From the NCBI GenBank assembly GCA_013695075.1, contig JACDBE010000311.1, positions 1-25,580 on the forward strand: 25,580 bases of DNA, written 5' to 3'. Shown piece by piece: positions 14,336-22,563 of the stretch. The translations under genes and the position numbers were made by a program. Below the pieces are notes generated by a model. The model was not told the DNA's origin. It ran no database searches and worked only from the letters and a program-made list of their open reading frames with translations. The number at the start of each line of letters is the position of its first letter. Within the stretch, counting starts at the first letter, position 1. This DNA comes from Acidimicrobiia bacterium. Lineage in GTDB: Bacteria; Actinomycetota; Acidimicrobiia; Spongiisociales; UBA5794.

Positions 14336-14929
14336 ATGCTGCAGCGGGCGGATCAAGGCTGGATCGAGGTGATCGCCGGCCCCATGTTCTCCGGTAAGAG
14401 CGAGGAACTGATCCGCCGCATCACCCGCTATCACATCGCCCGGGTGCCCACCCAGACGTTCAAACCGACGCTGGACGACCGCTACGCCGACACCGAGGTG
14501 GTGTCGCATTCCCGGCTGTCGACGGCGGCGGAGCCGGTGCCGGACTCGAAGACGCTGCTGGGCAGCGTCGCCGACCGCACCGTGGTCGTCGGCATCGACG
14601 AGGGGCAGTTCTTCGACCAGGGGCTGGTCAGGGCGGCCACCCTCCTCGCCGGTGCCGGCAAGCGGGTGATCGTCGCTGGACTCGACCTGGACTACCGGGG
14701 ACACCCGTTCGGGCCGATGCCGGAGCTGATGCTGCGGGCGGAGTACGTCACCAAGTCGCTTGCCGTCTGCCACCGCTGCGGCGGGCCCGGGCTGTTCACC
14801 CAGCGGGTGGTGTCCTCTGACGAGCTGGTGGTGCTCGGAGCCACCGGCGCCTACCAAGCCAGATGCCGCCGCTGCTACAACCCCAGCGAAATCCCCCAAC
14901 AAGAGCTAGCCCTAGAACCCGCCACCTGA
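14336..14929 (+). CDS. tdk: Thymidine kinase (type II)
   Basis: It phosphorylates thymidine to dTMP in the salvage pathway. The 197-aa protein has the P-loop GPMFSGKS (15-22), the catalytic DEGQFFD (D88, E89, Q91), the GLDLDYRGHPFG lasso entry (115-126) and a structural zinc site of four cysteines (C145, C148, C177, C180). The length fits the family. I start at ATG 14336, three residues before which nothing family-like is seen; the frame is open back to 14015, with an upstream ATG at 14174 after AGGAGG, but type II enzymes lack such an extension. It runs opposite to and interrupts the rodA-rng order, so it was probably inserted into the cluster. Confidence 0.95.
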   Translation: MLQRADQGWIEVIAGPMFSGKSEELIRRITRYHIARVPTQTFKPTLDDRYADTEVVSHSRLSTAAEPVPDSKTLLGSVADRTVVVGIDEGQFFDQGLVRAATLLAGAGKRVIVAGLDLDYRGHPFGPMPELMLRAEYVTKSLAVCHRCGGPGLFTQRVVSSDELVVLGATGAYQARCRRCYNPSEIPQQELALEPAT

Positions 14930-14934
14930 TATCG

Positions 14935-14958
14935 GGGAGGGGGGCAGGCCCCCCTCCC
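14935..14958. terminator. GC-only hairpin after tdk
   Basis: A perfect 10-bp stem (GGGAGGGGGG / CCCCCCTCCC) with loop CAGG begins 5 bp after the tdk stop. No T run follows. It probably acts as a U-less terminator or 3'-end stabiliser for tdk. Confidence 0.6.
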
Positions 14959-15048
14959 GGGCCTACCCCCAAGACGCGACCCGGTACGCCGCCCGAGGGC
15001 CGCCTTTGCCGGCCGGACAACCTCCGGCGACTGAGGCCGCGTCCGAAT

Positions 15049-15072
15049 CCGGAGGGGGCCCGCCCCCTCCGG
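15049..15072. terminator. GC-only hairpin at the end of rodA
   Basis: A perfect 10-bp stem (CCGGAGGGGG / CCCCCTCCGG) with loop CCCG directly abuts the rodA stop at 15073. It closely resembles the tdk hairpin and also lacks a T run. Likely terminator or transcript-end structure for the mre-rod transcript. Confidence 0.6.
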
Positions 15073-16242
15073 CTACAACAGTTGGCGTTCGCCCGGTACC
15101 GGGGAGCGGCGCATCCACACCCCATGGCCCAGCCCTAGGGCGGCGCTCATGGCGATGAACGCCGAGCCGCCGCTTGACAAGAACGGCAAGGGAAGTCCCG
15201 TTACCGGCATCACGCGCAGCGTCATACCCACGTTGACGAAGACGTGGAACACCATCAGGGCGGCGACACCGACGGCGAGCAGCTGGGAGAACCGGTCGCG
15301 GGCGTTGGCCGACGCCACGAGCAGCCGCCAGATCAGCACCAGGTACAGGGCGAGCACCGTCACCGCCCCCACGAAGCCCAGTTGCTCGCCGACGGCGGTG
15401 AAGATGAAGTCGGTCTCCTGCTCGGGCACGAAGCTGAGGTTGGTCTGGGTGCCCTGGAGGAGCCCCTTGCCGAGGAAGCCGCCGGAGCCGATGGCGGTGA
15501 CGCTCTGCTCCTGGTTGTAGTTGGCGGTGGCTGACAGGTCCGAGGTGTCGTCCATGAAAGCCACAATCCTGGTCAGCTGGTAGTCCTTGAGGGCGTTGGC
15601 TTGCAGCAGCCCAATGGTGCCCACCACCGCTACCAGTACCAGGAACACCAGCTGGCGCCAGGTGGTCCCGGCTACGAACAGCACCGTGGCGGCGATGAAG
15701 GCGAACACCAGCATCGTCCCCAGGTCAGGCTGGAGGAAGATCAAGACCGACGGGATCCCCATCAGCACCGCGGTTCGAGCCAGGTGGTGCCAACGCAGCG
15801 GGCCTTCCACCGACTCCGACAGGAGGGCGGCCAGCGCCAAGATCACTCCCAGCTTGGCGAACTCCGATGGCTGCAACTGGAAGGGACCGAGCTCGATCCA
15901 TCGGTTGGCGCCCAGCCGCGATGCCCCCAGCGGGGTCAGCACCAACAGCAGCAGGACGAGCGTCCCCAGGTAGATCAGCGGGACCTTGCCCTTGAGGGGC
16001 CTGCTCTCGATCATCGAGGCGACGACGAACACCACCATCCCCACCACGGCGAAGACCGCCTGGCGCTTCATGAGGAACCCGGGGTCAGCCCCGGATGCCG
16101 ACAGCCGCGGCGCCGAGGCGGTGTACACCATGAGCACCCCAAAGGCGGCCAGCGCCAGATAGGGCAACACCAGCAGCAGGTCGGGGCGCAGCGCCCGCTC
16201 CCGCTGCAGCAATCCGAGGGGTCGGGCACTGGTGATGGCCAT
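15073..16242 (-). CDS. rodA: Peptidoglycan glycosyltransferase RodA (SEDS)
   Basis: RodA polymerises glycan strands from lipid II during cell elongation, in complex with PBP2. The 389-aa protein has about ten membrane segments, beginning LLLVLPYLALAAFGVLMVYT, the NRWIELGPFQLQPSEFAKLG motif (113-132), the LQPDLGTML motif (170-178) and the extracytoplasmic loop FVPEQETDFIFTAVGEQLG with the essential Asp278 (equivalent to B. subtilis RodA D280). The ending LPFLSSGGSA is the SEDS signature. The ATG at 16242 shares one base with the mrdA stop (TGATG), so translation is coupled. This is the last gene of the mre block on this strand. Confidence 0.96.
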   Translation of the reverse strand: MAITSARPLGLLQRERALRPDLLLVLPYLALAAFGVLMVYTASAPRLSASGADPGFLMKRQAVFAVVGMVVFVVASMIESRPLKGKVPLIYLGTLVLLLLVLTPLGASRLGANRWIELGPFQLQPSEFAKLGVILALAALLSESVEGPLRWHHLARTAVLMGIPSVLIFLQPDLGTMLVFAFIAATVLFVAGTTWRQLVFLVLVAVVGTIGLLQANALKDYQLTRIVAFMDDTSDLSATANYNQEQSVTAIGSGGFLGKGLLQGTQTNLSFVPEQETDFIFTAVGEQLGFVGAVTVLALYLVLIWRLLVASANARDRFSQLLAVGVAALMVFHVFVNVGMTLRVMPVTGLPLPFLSSGGSAFIAMSAALGLGHGVWMRRSPVPGERQLL

Positions 16243-18215
16243 CAGTCCGTCTCCCCCGACCCCACCTCGATCTCGGACCCGGTGGTGGTGCCGGTGAGCA
16301 GGTACTGGAGCACCGGGATTGCGGTGGGGGCGGCGATCTGCCCGCCGCTGCCGCCGCGTTCGATGACGATGACCACCACGTAGCGGGGATCGTCGATGGG
16401 AACCACCCCGGTGAACACCGCGGTGTCAACGTCTTCCTCGGCGGTCTCGCCCTTGATGACCTCGGCGGTGCCGGTCTTGCCACCCACCAGGTCGACGCCC
16501 TCGCCGAAATCGGCAAAGGCGCTCCGGGCGGTGCCCGTCGGTCCGTTGATCACCTGGTGCAGGTCCTGGCGGAGGAAGGCCACCGACTGCGGCGACAGGT
16601 CGATGTGACCTATCGCCTCCGGAGCGATCTGCCGCACCACCTCGCCTGCCTCGTCGACCACGGCGTCGACCACCCGGGGCTGCCACAGCGTGCCGCCGTT
16701 GACCATGGCGGCGTAGGCGTTGGCCAGCTGCAGCGGTGTCACCAGCACCGAGCCCTGGCCGATGACGGCGTTGAGGACGTCACCGCCGGTCCAGGGGCCG
16801 TCCCGCACCAGCCCCGGGCTCTCCACCTGGGCCCGCTCGAACCACTCCCGGTCCGGGATCAGCCCGCCCTGCTCGAAGGGGAGATCGACCCCGGTGGGCT
16901 CGTCGAAGCCGAACCGGCGTGCCCACTGCTGGAGCAGGTCCTCGGCGATGGTCCCGCCCTCGGTGCTGCTGCGGTTGGTCCAGATGTTGAGGGCGATCTG
17001 CCAGAAGTACAGGTCGCAGGATGTCTGTAACCCGGTGTGCAGGTCGACGTCGCCGTGACCGGTGGAGGTCCAGTCGTTGAGCACCTGGGGGCTGCCGTCG
17101 GTGAAGCGGAACTCCAGCTGGCCGTCACAGAAGTAGGTGGCATCGTTGACCTGGGCCTCGCCTTCGAGGGCGTAGATCCGCTCCTCGAGGGCGAGCACGT
17201 AGGCCACCGACTTGAACGTCGACGCCGGGGCGTACTCGCCCTGGATGGCGAAGTTGTTGAACACCGCAAGCTCGGAGAGCCGGTCCCACTCCCTCTGGCT
17301 CACCCCGTCGACGAAGAGATTGGGGTCGTAACCGGGGACCGACGACATGGCCACCACGGCGCCGTCGGTGGCGTCGAGCACCACCCCCACCGCCCGCACC
17401 GGGCAACGGGGGTCGGTAGCCGGGTCGCAATCGGCCTGGTAGTCGTCGCGGGCGGCCCGTAGACCCTTCATCAGCGAGTCCTCCAGGATGCGCTGCACAT
17501 CGAGGTCGACGGTGAGGATCAGGTTGTCACCGGCCTCCGGTGGCTGCTCGCCGACCACCTCGAGCACGTTCTGCTGGGCGTCGATGCGGTACTTGATGAT
17601 GCCCGGGGTGCCCCGCAGGTCGTCGTCGTACTGGCGTTCCACGCCGGCTCGGCCCACCCGGTCTGTGGGGCTGATACCCGGTTTGGCGATGTCGTCCTCG
17701 TTAGGGTCGCCGATGTACCCGACGAGGTGGCCGCCGAGCACCGCCTCGGGATAGATGCGCACCGGCTGGGGTAGCACCGACACCCCGGGGAAGTCCTCCT
17801 CGTACTCCACGAGGCGGAGGGCTTGCTCGTCAGACAGCTCCTCGACCAGGGTGATGCGATCGGCCCGGGTCCTGGCGTCGGCGACGGCATGGCGCACCTC
17901 ATCGGCGGCGATGCCGGTGAGGGCTGACAGCCGCTGGATGAAGTCCGGCTCGTCGGGATCGTCCTCGTCGGGAACCAGCGCCCCGTCGAGCACGGCGGCC
18001 AGCGCCGGCTGCGTGCCCGCCATCAGCCGACCCTGACGGTCGCGGATCTCGCCACGCGGCGCAGGGGTCTCCACCACCCGCACCTGATTGTTCTCGGCGA
18101 GGATCTGATACTCGGTGGACGCCGTTACCTGCACCGTCCACAGCCGCAGGGTCAACACGCTGAACAGGGCGAGGAAGAGGACGCCGAGCACGGCGAGGCG
18201 GGCACCGGTGCTCAT
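16242..18215 (-). CDS. mrdA: Penicillin-binding protein 2 (elongasome transpeptidase)
   Basis: PBP2 cross-links peptidoglycan in side-wall growth. The 657-aa protein has a single membrane anchor (about 7-27, LAVLGVLFLALFSVLTLRLW), the dimerisation/pedestal domain starting at PAPRGEIRDRQGRL (51-64), and a transpeptidase domain with STFK (S332, K335), SCD (399-401) and KTGTAE (580-585). These are the three active-site motifs of class B enzymes. The catalytic domain carries an acidic insert (TDPRCPVR region, 267-275) with two Cys (263, 271). Start ATG 18215 overlaps the mreD stop (ATGA) and the stop overlaps rodA. The pairing with rodA and mreBCD identifies it as the elongation PBP rather than FtsI. 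Confidence 0.96.
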   Translation of the reverse strand: MSTGARLAVLGVLFLALFSVLTLRLWTVQVTASTEYQILAENNQVRVVETPAPRGEIRDRQGRLMAGTQPALAAVLDGALVPDEDDPDEPDFIQRLSALTGIAADEVRHAVADARTRADRITLVEELSDEQALRLVEYEEDFPGVSVLPQPVRIYPEAVLGGHLVGYIGDPNEDDIAKPGISPTDRVGRAGVERQYDDDLRGTPGIIKYRIDAQQNVLEVVGEQPPEAGDNLILTVDLDVQRILEDSLMKGLRAARDDYQADCDPATDPRCPVRAVGVVLDATDGAVVAMSSVPGYDPNLFVDGVSQREWDRLSELAVFNNFAIQGEYAPASTFKSVAYVLALEERIYALEGEAQVNDATYFCDGQLEFRFTDGSPQVLNDWTSTGHGDVDLHTGLQTSCDLYFWQIALNIWTNRSSTEGGTIAEDLLQQWARRFGFDEPTGVDLPFEQGGLIPDREWFERAQVESPGLVRDGPWTGGDVLNAVIGQGSVLVTPLQLANAYAAMVNGGTLWQPRVVDAVVDEAGEVVRQIAPEAIGHIDLSPQSVAFLRQDLHQVINGPTGTARSAFADFGEGVDLVGGKTGTAEVIKGETAEEDVDTAVFTGVVPIDDPRYVVVIVIERGGSGGQIAAPTAIPVLQYLLTGTTTGSEIEVGSGETD

Positions 18216-18724
18216 CGCACCCACGTCCTCACCGTGCGCTCCCGCAGCAGCCAGCTGGCGGTCGGCATCACGGCGGCGGCGGCGATCACGGTGTAGGCGG
18301 CGGGAAGCAGGATCAACATCACCAGGCCCGAGCTGCTGAGGAGCGACTGCCCGAAGAGGGTACTCGCCACCAGGAACAACGTCTGGGCCAGCACCGCCAG
18401 CAGGAAGATCCCTACCGCCACCAGGGGGACCGCCGAGTCGGCGCGGTGGCGCAGCCTGAGGGTGAGGTAGGCGACCACGACGTGAACCATCGCCCACAGG
18501 CCGAGCGGGGAGCCGCCGAGCAGGTCGAGGAGCAGCCCGGCGGTGAAGCCGAGGAGGAGGGCGGGTTCGCTGTCCAGGTAGCGCACGCAGGCCACCACCA
18601 CCGCCAGGACCAGCATCGGTGCGGCGCCGAACGGTTGCACCCGCCCGGTGCCGAACATGGTGGTCTGGATCACCACGGCGACGAACACCAGCAGGATCGA
18701 GAGGGTAACCGGGCGGAGGTTCAC
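18212..18724 (-). CDS. mreD: Rod shape-determining protein MreD
   Basis: MreD is a small inner-membrane partner of MreC and RodA/PBP2. The 170-aa protein is almost entirely hydrophobic, with about five membrane segments (TLSILLVFVAVVIQTTMF, MLVLAVVVACVRYL, LLLGFTAGLLLDLLGGSPLG and others). The GLLLDLLGGSPLGLW segment is the conserved family motif. The start is GTG 18724 overlapping the mreC stop (GTGA), and the end overlaps mrdA (ATGA). Length is normal. Confidence 0.93.
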   Translation of the reverse strand: MNLRPVTLSILLVFVAVVIQTTMFGTGRVQPFGAAPMLVLAVVVACVRYLDSEPALLLGFTAGLLLDLLGGSPLGLWAMVHVVVAYLTLRLRHRADSAVPLVAVGIFLLAVLAQTLFLVASTLFGQSLLSSSGLVMLILLPAAYTVIAAAAVMPTASWLLRERTVRTWVR

Positions 18725-19611
18725 TCGACCGTCACCGGGGCGAGGGGGACGTCAACCACCTCTCCGGTGTCGGGGTCGACGACGGCGTCGAGGGGGGACC
18801 AGCCGACCACCACCTTGACGAAGTCGAGCTCGGCCAGGTTGATAGCGGGATCGACGCTGGTGATGAGGGCGAAGCCGGCCACCGCCTCTGCCGACTCGGT
18901 GATGATCCCCACGGGGATCCCGGGGGGGAACCGGGTCCCGTCGGTGACGAGCCGGTCACCCTCCTGCACCGGTTTGGTGGTGCTGAACATCTTCAGCTCG
19001 AGGGGCCCGGCGCCCCTACCCTCGATCCACCCGGTCTCGTTGGTGCCGAGGTCCCGCACCCCTACCCCGCTGCGCGGATCGGTGATGAGGCGTACCCGGG
19101 CCGAGCGGTCGGCGACGAAGTCGATCCGTCCCACCAGCCCGTCCTCGTCGATCACCGCCTGCCCCAGGGCGATGCCATCCTCGGTCCCCCGGTCGATCCA
19201 GCGGATGTGATCGAACTCGGTGGGAGCCAGTGAGGAGATGCGGGCCGCCACCGTGGCGGCATCGATGGGCGGTTCCAGATCGAGGATCCGCTCCAGCTCG
19301 GTGAGCCGGTTCTCGGTGCTCTGCACGTCGAGCAGCTGCTGGCGCAGCAGGTCGTTCTCGGCGCGGGTCGCCTCTAGTTCGTCGCGGAGCCCGGCGATGT
19401 TGGAGATGCCGTCGATGAACCCGGCCACCGGTCTGGTGACGGCGGTGGCCAGCTGCTGCACCGGGGCGAACAGCGATTGGGCGCCGGTGCGCATCATCGC
19501 CCCCAGCCCGGTCCCGTCGGAGCGCACGTCGAAGGTGGCGATGAGGAACGACAGCATCACCAACCCGACGAACAGGGTGGTGGAACGCTCGAAGCGACGG
19601 AATGGGAGCAT
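18721..19611 (-). CDS. mreC: Rod shape-determining protein MreC
   Basis: MreC is the periplasm-facing scaffold that activates RodA-PBP2. The 296-aa protein has an N-terminal membrane segment (about 12-27, TLFVGLVMLSFLIATF), a coiled coil (about 70-112, LRDELEATRAENDLLRQQL), and the two beta domains (about 118-275) with WIDRGTEDGIALGQAV, DGLVGRI and VQEGDRLVTDG, all typical of the family. Start ATG 19611 is 33 bp after mreB. It overlaps mreD by 4 bp. Confidence 0.95.
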   Translation of the reverse strand: MLPFRRFERSTTLFVGLVMLSFLIATFDVRSDGTGLGAMMRTGAQSLFAPVQQLATAVTRPVAGFIDGISNIAGLRDELEATRAENDLLRQQLLDVQSTENRLTELERILDLEPPIDAATVAARISSLAPTEFDHIRWIDRGTEDGIALGQAVIDEDGLVGRIDFVADRSARVRLITDPRSGVGVRDLGTNETGWIEGRGAGPLELKMFSTTKPVQEGDRLVTDGTRFPPGIPVGIITESAEAVAGFALITSVDPAINLAELDFVKVVVGWSPLDAVVDPDTGEVVDVPLAPVTVE

Positions 19612-19644
19612 CTAACTCGCTTTCGTCCACCGGTCCTGGCGGCG

Positions 19645-20691
19645 TCAGGCGCGACCGCTCGAGGAGAGCACGACGCCGAGCACGTCGAACTCCTCGAGGC
19701 ACGCCCCGGAACCGAGCACCACCGACTGCAGCGGCCGATCGGCGGTGACGATGGGCATCCCGGTCTCACTGGCCAGCCGCATGTCGAGGCCGCGCAGCAG
19801 GGCGCCGCCTCCGGTGAGCACGATGCCGCGGTCCATGATGTCTGCCGCCAGTTCGGGTGGTGTCTTGTCGAGGGTGTACTTGACGGCGTCGACTATGGAC
19901 TGCACCGGCTCTTCGATGGCCTCGCGCACCTCGGAGCTGGACAGGACGATCGTCTTGGGGAGGCCGCTGATGAGGTCCCGGCCGCGCACCTCGGCGGCGG
20001 GCTCCTCGCTGTACGGCCACGCCGACCCGATGGCCATCTTCACCTGCTCGGCGGTGCGCTCGCCCAGCATCACGTTGTATTCCTTCTTGACCCAGGAGAT
20101 GACGGCCTCGTCGAGTTCGTCGCCACCGATGCGGATGCTGCGCGACACCACGATGCCGCCCAGCGAGATGACCGCCACCTCGGTGGTGCCGCCACCCATG
20201 TCGACCACCATGGAGCCAGCCGGTTCGTGTACCGGCAACCCCACCCCGATAGCGGCCGCCATCGGCTCCTCGATGGTGTATGCCCGCCTGGCGCCGGCGT
20301 GGTAGGCCGCCTCCTCGACAGCGCGTCGCTCCACCGCGGTAATACCGGAGGGGACGCAGATGACGATCCGGGGCCGAGCAGACAGGCGCCGGTTGTGCAC
20401 CTTGTCGATGAAATAGCGCAGCATCTTTTCGGTGATGTCGAAATCGGCGATTACCCCGTGCCGTAGCGGCCGGATCGCCTGGATGTACGACGGGGTGCGC
20501 CCGATCATCCGCTTGGCCTCCATGCCTACCTCGAGGGGGCGGTTGTCCCGGGTGTTGATGGCTACCACAGAAGGCTCGTTGAGCACGATGCCGACGCCGC
20601 GCACGAAGACCAGGGTGTTGGCGGTGCCGAGGTCGATGGCCATGTCGCGGCCGGCAACAGAGAAAATGGAGTTGAGCATGGAATCCGCCAT
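19645..20691 (-). CDS. mreB: Rod shape-determining actin homologue MreB
   Basis: MreB polymerises at the membrane and organises the elongasome. The 348-aa protein has the phosphate-1 motif MAIDLGTANTLVFVRG, VVAINTRDNRPLEVG, the PRIVICVPSGITAVERRAV connect region, phosphate-2 DMGGGTTEVAVISLGG and the adenosine motif GIVLTGGGALLRG. Two starts are possible: ATG 20691 (MADSML) and ATG 20679 (MLNSIF); neither has a strong ribosome site. I take the first, because a TAGACT box 11 nt before it would give a very short leader. It heads the mreBCD-mrdA-rodA operon. Presence of the complete set implies a rod-shaped or polar-growing cell with an MreB elongasome, unlike mycobacteria. Confidence 0.96.
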   Translation of the reverse strand: MADSMLNSIFSVAGRDMAIDLGTANTLVFVRGVGIVLNEPSVVAINTRDNRPLEVGMEAKRMIGRTPSYIQAIRPLRHGVIADFDITEKMLRYFIDKVHNRRLSARPRIVICVPSGITAVERRAVEEAAYHAGARRAYTIEEPMAAAIGVGLPVHEPAGSMVVDMGGGTTEVAVISLGGIVVSRSIRIGGDELDEAVISWVKKEYNVMLGERTAEQVKMAIGSAWPYSEEPAAEVRGRDLISGLPKTIVLSSSEVREAIEEPVQSIVDAVKYTLDKTPPELAADIMDRGIVLTGGGALLRGLDMRLASETGMPIVTADRPLQSVVLGSGACLEEFDVLGVVLSSSGRA

Positions 20692-20702
20692 GGGGTGGCG
20701 GC

Positions 20703-20708
20703 AGTCTA
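20703..20708 (-). promoter_or_regulatory. Possible -10 element of the mreB operon
   Basis: On the minus strand TAGACT lies 11 nt before the ATG at 20691, in the 94-bp gap after ndk. The expected start site would be about 5 nt before the ATG. No TTGACA-like -35 is visible, so this is a weak call. Confidence 0.35.
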
Positions 20709-20785
20709 GGTGTGATCGATCGGCCGGCGTCCGGGGGGACGGCCCGCCTCCCTGAACCACCAGTTGAAGGCTGTGAAGTTTGGCT

Positions 20786-21190
20786 TCAGGGGAAGAAGAT
20801 CGCCAACTCGCGGGTGGCGCTGTCGGATGAGTCCGAGCCGTGCACCAGATTCTGCGTCACCACCGTGCCGTAGTCACCGCGTATGGTCCCCGGCGGGGCG
20901 ACGGCGGGATCGGTGGGGCCCATCAGGGTGCGCCCAACAGCCACTGCAGACTCGCCCGACCAGGCCATGGCCACCGCCGGACCGCTGGTGATGAACGACA
21001 GCAGCTCGGGAAAAAAACCTTTGTCGACGTGCTCGGCGTAGTGGCGCCGCGCCAGCTCCTCGTCGATGGTCACCATGCGGACCTGCTCCAGGGTCAAGCC
21101 CTTGCGCTCGAAGCGGGAGATGATGTCACCGACCAGCCCGCGGGCAACCCCGTCTGGTTTCACCATCAAAAACGTCCGCTCGATCGCCAT
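20786..21190 (-). CDS. ndk: Nucleoside diphosphate kinase
   Basis: Ndk transfers the gamma phosphate between nucleoside triphosphates and diphosphates. The 134-aa protein begins with the classic ERTFLMVKPDGVARGLVGDI and has the active-site NLVHGSDSSDSA with phospho-acceptor His117. GTIRGDYG and the C-terminal ELAIFF are also typical. Start ATG 21190 has GAGG 4 nt upstream. Its place between folC and mreB is the normal actinobacterial order; 53 bp separate it from folC. Confidence 0.97.
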   Translation of the reverse strand: MAIERTFLMVKPDGVARGLVGDIISRFERKGLTLEQVRMVTIDEELARRHYAEHVDKGFFPELLSFITSGPAVAMAWSGESAVAVGRTLMGPTDPAVAPPGTIRGDYGTVVTQNLVHGSDSSDSATRELAIFFP

Positions 21191-21243
21191 CGCACCTCAG
21201 GTAGAGAGGGCCCGGGATGGTAACCGCGTCCTCTGGCCCGCGG

Positions 21244-22560
21244 TCAGGGGGTGGTCGGGGTGAGGGCGGTGCGGGCCTCACCAACCACGTACAGCGAGCC
21301 GGCGATCACCACCATGTCGCCGCCGCCGGCGGCGGTGAGGGCTACGGCAACGGCGGCGGCCACCGGGGTTTTCGTCTCCACCGGGACCTCGCCGCCGAAC
21401 ACCGCCTCGGCGGCGGCAGCCACCTGGGCGGTGACGAGCGCCTTGCCATCGGCGGCGGCGGTGACCACCACGCAGTCGACCAGCCCGGCCAGCGGAGCCA
21501 GGAGGCTCCCCGGGTCCCGGTCCCCGCCGAAGCCGACCACCAGGATCCGCCGCCCCGGGGGGAACTCGTCGGTCAGCGCCCTCGCCAGACCCTCCAGCCC
21601 CTCAACGTTGTGGGCGCCGTCGATCAGCACCAGCGGGTTGCGGCCCATCACCTCGAGCCTTCCCGGCGACGAGGCCGCCGCCGCCGCCGCCAGCACCGCG
21701 TCATGATCGAGGGCCCGGCCGAGGAAGACCTCGCAGGTGGCGACCCCAGTGGCGAGATGATCCACCTGGTGCCGGCCGTGCAAAGGGAGGAAGATCCCCT
21801 CGTATCGGTCGAAGATTCCGTCGACGTCGGTCACCCAGCCGCCGACGGCCTGGCTCACGTCGGCGGCGGCGAAGTGCTCGCCGGCGCGAAGCCACTGCGA
21901 CTCGGTGGCGGCCACCGCCGCGGTGACGGCGCCATCGGCGGCGGCGGGCAAGGGCCCGGTCACCAACCGGCCGCCCGGCTTGAGGATGGCGGCCTTCTCG
22001 GCGGCGATCTCGGCGATGGTCTCCCCCAGCCAGCCGGTGTGGTCCAGGGAGATGCCGGTGATCACCGACACATCGGCCTCCACCACGTTGGTGGCGTCCC
22101 ACCGCCCCCCCATCCCCACCTCGACCACGCCGACGTCGGCGGCGTGGCTGGCGAACACCGCAAACGCAATGGCGGTGGTCAACTCGAAGTAGGTGATCCC
22201 CACCCCGTGGCGCTGCTCGAAGGCTTCGACGAACGGGGCCACGTCGGCGACGGCGGCGACGAAGCGGTCCTCGTCGAGGGGCACCCCACGGATGGCGAAC
22301 CGCTCCTCCACCCGCTCCAGGTGGGGTGAGATGAACGAACCGATGGTGAGCCCGTGGGCGGCGAGGATGGCGGTGACCAGCCGCACCGTGGTGGTCTTGC
22401 CGTTGGTACCGGCGACATGGACGATGGCCAGATCCCGGTGCGGGTCGCCCATCAGCTCTAGGAGCCCGGCGATCCGTTCCAGCCCGGGGTTGACGCCGCG
22501 GTCGATGCGGTCGTCGAGGAAGGCCACCGCCTCGGCCCTGGTGTCGATGAGCCCGATCAC
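21244..22560 (-). CDS. folC: Folylpolyglutamate synthase / dihydrofolate synthase
   Basis: FolC adds glutamate to dihydropteroate and to reduced folates using ATP. The 438-aa protein has the lead motif LERIAGLLELMGDP (28-40), P-loop AGTNGKTTT (50-58), SPHLERVEERFAIRG, YFELTTAIAF, the VEVGMGGRWDATN motif (Trp in place of the more common Leu), ISLDHTGWLGETIAEIAAEKAAI and DGAHN in the C-terminal Mur-ligase-like domain. The GTG start at 22560 is 3 bp after the valS stop, so the two genes are translationally close and probably one operon. Confidence 0.95.
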   Translation of the reverse strand: MIGLIDTRAEAVAFLDDRIDRGVNPGLERIAGLLELMGDPHRDLAIVHVAGTNGKTTTVRLVTAILAAHGLTIGSFISPHLERVEERFAIRGVPLDEDRFVAAVADVAPFVEAFEQRHGVGITYFELTTAIAFAVFASHAADVGVVEVGMGGRWDATNVVEADVSVITGISLDHTGWLGETIAEIAAEKAAILKPGGRLVTGPLPAAADGAVTAAVAATESQWLRAGEHFAAADVSQAVGGWVTDVDGIFDRYEGIFLPLHGRHQVDHLATGVATCEVFLGRALDHDAVLAAAAAASSPGRLEVMGRNPLVLIDGAHNVEGLEGLARALTDEFPPGRRILVVGFGGDRDPGSLLAPLAGLVDCVVVTAAADGKALVTAQVAAAAEAVFGGEVPVETKTPVAAAVAVALTAAGGGDMVVIAGSLYVVGEARTALTPTTP

Positions 22561-22563
22561 CGC

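Noticed and set aside
14174..14336. Extended N-terminus for tdk from an ATG with AGGAGG upstream
   Set aside because: Type II thymidine kinases start close to the P-loop strand; the extra 54 residues show no family similarity and would cross the proposed -10 element.
13867..14337. 156-codon minus-strand frame overlapping the rng start
   Set aside because: It overlaps rng out of frame, lacks a ribosome site at its start and shows no recognisable domain; one hydrophobic stretch alone is not enough.
21217..22329. 370-codon plus-strand open frame opposite folC
   Set aside because: It is a Gly/His/Asp-rich mirror of folC, which has complete motifs on the minus strand.
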